Shown here: positions 61,478 through 64,000 of the stretch, one piece after another | Layout: each line of letters begins with the position of its first letter | Numbering within the stretch: position 1 is the stretch's first letter | Assembly: GCA_025330725.1 (NCBI GenBank) | Contig: JAIWND010000011.1 | Span: 558,001 to 622,000 of the forward strand | DNA from: Chlamydoabsidia padenii | Lineage: Eukaryota > Mucoromycota > Mucoromycetes > Mucorales > Cunninghamellaceae | Length of the DNA: 64,000 nt | Reading direction: 5' to 3' | The notes under the pieces: generated by a model | The model's database searches: none | Told to the model about the DNA's origin: nothing | The model's input: only the letters and a program-made list of their open reading frames with translations | Program-made: the position numbers and the translations under genes

Positions 61478-61770
61478 CTATAAACGAGCGATCAAGTCAG
61501 TCGATTTGATGTCGTTTGTTTTGAATTGATAGCAAACCATCGGAGGCAGAAGTAATCCTGGCATACAAGGTCGCCGCCATGATCTACCTGTATGCATGCC
61601 TCGAAACCTATCCATAAAAAGTCAAGGTGTCAGTCATCAATCATTTCCTTTTTTTTTTCCCTTACCAATGTGCCAATGAAGTGGCAAAACCAACACCAAG
61701 AAGAATATCAATCACAGGTGCGCACACCAATAATAGGTACAGAATTCAAGATGTCAGTGATAAGATCCAT
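61478..61770 (-). pseudogene. Small membrane-like gene split by a one-base frame difference
   Basis: Exons 61770-61666 and 61607-61478 are bounded by good splice sites. The ATG frame opens MDLITDILNSVPIIGVRT and soon stops. The downstream frame that fits the splice phase reads PVIDILLGVGFATSLAHW, then FRGMHTGRSWRRPCMPGL, and ends DLIARL. The two halves join if one base near 61707-61722 is extra or two are missing. A TTTCAAATCCCGC element lies about 190 bp upstream, so the locus is probably transcribed. Either a recent frameshift, a sequencing error, or frameshifting is at work. No family recognised. Confidence 0.45.
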
Positions 61771-61957
61771 GTAGACGATTGGTAAGTGGTGACTTGAACA
61801 AAGAGACAGCTAGAAGGAAGTCTTAGTGGATTATCGTTTATCAAATAAAATTGGGTATCTACACAAATGGATCTTCACCAAAATCATGGGTTTTAGACCA
61901 TCAAGCGAGCAGAGAGAGTAAGATAATAGGAAAAGAGTGCCCCCTTTTCATACAAAT

Positions 61958-61970
61958 TTCAAATCCCGCA
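61958..61970 (+). promoter_or_regulatory. Recurrent element upstream of the small frame-split gene
   Basis: TTTCAAATCCCGC, perfect core, in the 330-bp gap between the small gene and the aldehyde dehydrogenase 3' end; only the small gene starts nearby. Confidence 0.45.
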
Positions 61971-62097
61971 TCTGGTCACTTCCATGCATAAATGGTTAAG
62001 ACTGCAAAAGGTTGAATTTTATTACAAAAAAATATACACAAGTAAAAAAAACTTCACATCATCATCATCATTAGAATAAACTAATCAACTAGGGCCA

Positions 62098-63991
62098 TTA
62101 AAGTCTGGAGAGGAGTTGAATCTTGACGGACTTGACGTGAGAGTATTCCTTCAAACTATCCAAACCCAATTCCTTGCCAAAACCAGATTGCTTGTAGCCA
62201 CCAAAGGGAGTGCTTTGATCAAATACATCATAACTAGATAAAATATAAAAATGAGTCATCCATCCTAGATCCTTTATATTATTATGATTATGATTACTTA
62301 CCAGTTCACCCAGATAGTACCGGCTTCTATGCTGTTGGATACAATGATACCAGTGTCAATGTTTGAAGTGTACACACCACCAGCAAGACCGTAATCAGAG
62401 TCATTAGCAATTTCGATGGCTTCTTCAATAGTCTTGAATGTACCAATGGCAACAACAGGGCCAAAGATTTCCTCCCGCATAATCCTATTATAACAAAAAG
62501 AGACATAAGTAAACGAGGAATTGTTGTTGTTTAGAACCCGACTTACCGCATGTTGTTGTGACAATGGGTGAACACGGTGGGTTCAACATAGTATCCCTTG
62601 TCAAAGAGACGACGACCACCAAAGACCAGCTTAGCACCTTCCTTCTTGCCAATATCAATGTACTCGAGGACCTTTTGGAATTGAGCCTTGTTGATCAAAG
62701 GACCTTGAGAGACTTCGGGATCAAAGGGATCACCCACCTTGATCTTCTTGGCTTCGGCAATAAATAATTCCAAAAACTTGTCGTGGACGTCTTCGTGGAC
62801 CAAGATACGAGAACCAGCGTTGCAGCTTTGACCGTGGTTGTTAAAGATACCACCACAGGCTTGGACAGCAGCGTTTTCAAGATCAGCATCGGCACATACG
62901 ATTTGTGCAGATTTACCACCGAGTTCCAATTGTACCTTTTTGAGATTGCTCTTGGCGGATCCATCCATCACACGACGACCAGTGGCGGTGGAACCAGTAA
63001 AGGCGATCTTGTGAACACCAGGATGGGCAGTGAGATGGTTACCAGTGATATGACCGTAGCCAGTAACAATGTTGACAACACCCTAAGAAAAAGAGAGAAA
63101 GAAAGAGAGACTCAGTTTGAGACATTCGATCGATCATATGGAAAGGAGTACTTACAGCAGGGATACCAGCTTCGGCAATAAGTTCTGCAACCTTAAGCAT
63201 ACCCAATGGGGTCACTTCAGAAGTCTTGAGGACGACTAAATTAAAATAAAGAGTTAGACCAAGAAACTATTATATACAATGAGATACTTACTTGTGTTAC
63301 CAGCAGCCAAAGCAGGAGCCAATTTCCAAGTCTATCAGGAAAAAAAAAAGAGACATGAGCCCATTATCCCTATTATCCTCCCCCTCCACTCTATTTACTT
63401 ACAGGCATCATGATACTGTAGTTCCAAGGAGTGACGGCAGCCACAACACCAATACTTTCCAAACGAGTATAACACAACTTGTCATAGGTAGTTTCGATAG
63501 TGTTACCATGGATCTTATCCGCCCAACCAGCAAAGTAACGGAAACAAGCAATCGAGTCAGTAATGTCGACATCACGAGCCACCACAAATGACTTGCCATT
63601 GTCGAGAGCTTCCAAAGTAGCGAGTTCGTCAATATCGCGTTCCATCAAATCGGCGAGCTTGTTGAGGTAACGACCACGTTGAGCAGCAGGCACCTTTTTC
63701 CAGACATTATTATAGGCCTTGGTGGCAGCATCCACAGCCACATCAACATCCTTTTCACTGGCAGAATGGACCTTGCAAATGACTTGTTCATTCACAGGGT
63801 TGATGGTTTCAATCAAAGGGCCATTGCCAGGGACAAATTGGTTGTTGATAAAGAGTTGAGTGTGGACTACATCATTAGGTAACAAAAGATTAGTACTGAG
63901 CCAGAGGACGCTTCTTCTTCTTTTTGAATCTCTTACCTTTAAGAGAGTTACCATTGGACAACTTGGCAGTTTGGATATCAGCTTGAGTCAT
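62098..63991 (-). CDS. NAD(P)-dependent aldehyde dehydrogenase
   Basis: Seven exons, 63991-63937, 63866-63403, 63331-63292, 63235-63156, 63082-62547, 62484-62302 and 62233-62098, give 497 residues with exact phases; start codon MTQADIQT at 63991. The Rossmann segment has FTGSTATGRR (cofactor loop). The general base is Glu266 (LELGGK) and the nucleophile Cys300 (NNHGQSCNAGSR). MREEIFGPVV and the C-terminal [20 protein letters not shown] are typical of class 1/2 ALDHs. No mitochondrial presequence is apparent, so a cytosolic enzyme oxidising acetaldehyde or other aldehydes is likely. Substrate not determined. Confidence 0.95.
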
Positions 63992-64000
63992 TTTGAAAGA

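Overview
The window is nuclear DNA of a filamentous fungus, most likely an early-diverging (Mucoromycota-type) lineage. This rests on about 30 tightly packed protein genes with many 45-90 nt introns (gtaag donors, ctaa(c/t)-like branch points, tag acceptors), AT-rich intergenic DNA full of homopolymer tracts, and a gene set (Pil1, Kre9-like, Rsp5, Ato-type transporter) that is fungal but also includes LMBRD2-, TMEM97- and CHORD-type genes that I recall as absent from budding yeasts. The lineage is an inference. No rRNA, tRNA, CRISPR array or intact transposon was seen. Most exon models below are phase-consistent from first ATG to stop.

Layout. 0.8-8.8 kb: peroxisomal SCP2 protein (+), secreted Kelch protein (-), Ser/Thr-rich single-pass surface protein (+), an unresolved gene (-), ALA dehydratase HEM2 (+), sphingomyelinase-like membrane phosphodiesterase (+). 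8.9-16.3 kb: HECT ligase RSP5 (-) and proteasome subunit RPN2 (-). 16.3-21.7 kb: gene-poor, rearranged region with a direct duplication of an FCP1-like phosphatase gene, the second copy broken. 21.7-28.5 kb: Sec7-PH Arf GEF (-), LYR protein ETFRF1 (-), RGS protein (-). 29.2-34.0 kb: peptide transporter, universal stress protein and acetate-type transporter (all -). 34.6-37.7 kb: Kre9-like secreted protein and eisosome protein PIL1 with a Q-rich tail (+). 37.9-43.0 kb: small ORF, SR splicing factor (-), prefoldin 2 (+), CHORD-CS cochaperone (+). 43.4-48.4 kb: alpha-arrestin and SAP-domain protein (+). 48.8-53.2 kb: glycine cleavage T protein, TBC RabGAP, histidine phosphatase (all -). 53.4-64.0 kb: TMEM97-like (+), quinone-reductase-like MDR (-), LMBRD2-like (+), four-TM protein (-), Bax-inhibitor family (+), a frame-split small gene (-), aldehyde dehydrogenase (-).

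Connections. RSP5 shares the window with three proteins carrying PY-type WW ligands: the arrestin, BXI1-like and PIL1. The most striking cross-gene pattern is a short element, TTCAAATCCCGC or near variants in either orientation, lying mostly 60-190 bp upstream of the ATG of more than half of the genes. Divergent gene pairs carry two copies. A few copies sit in introns or between convergent genes.
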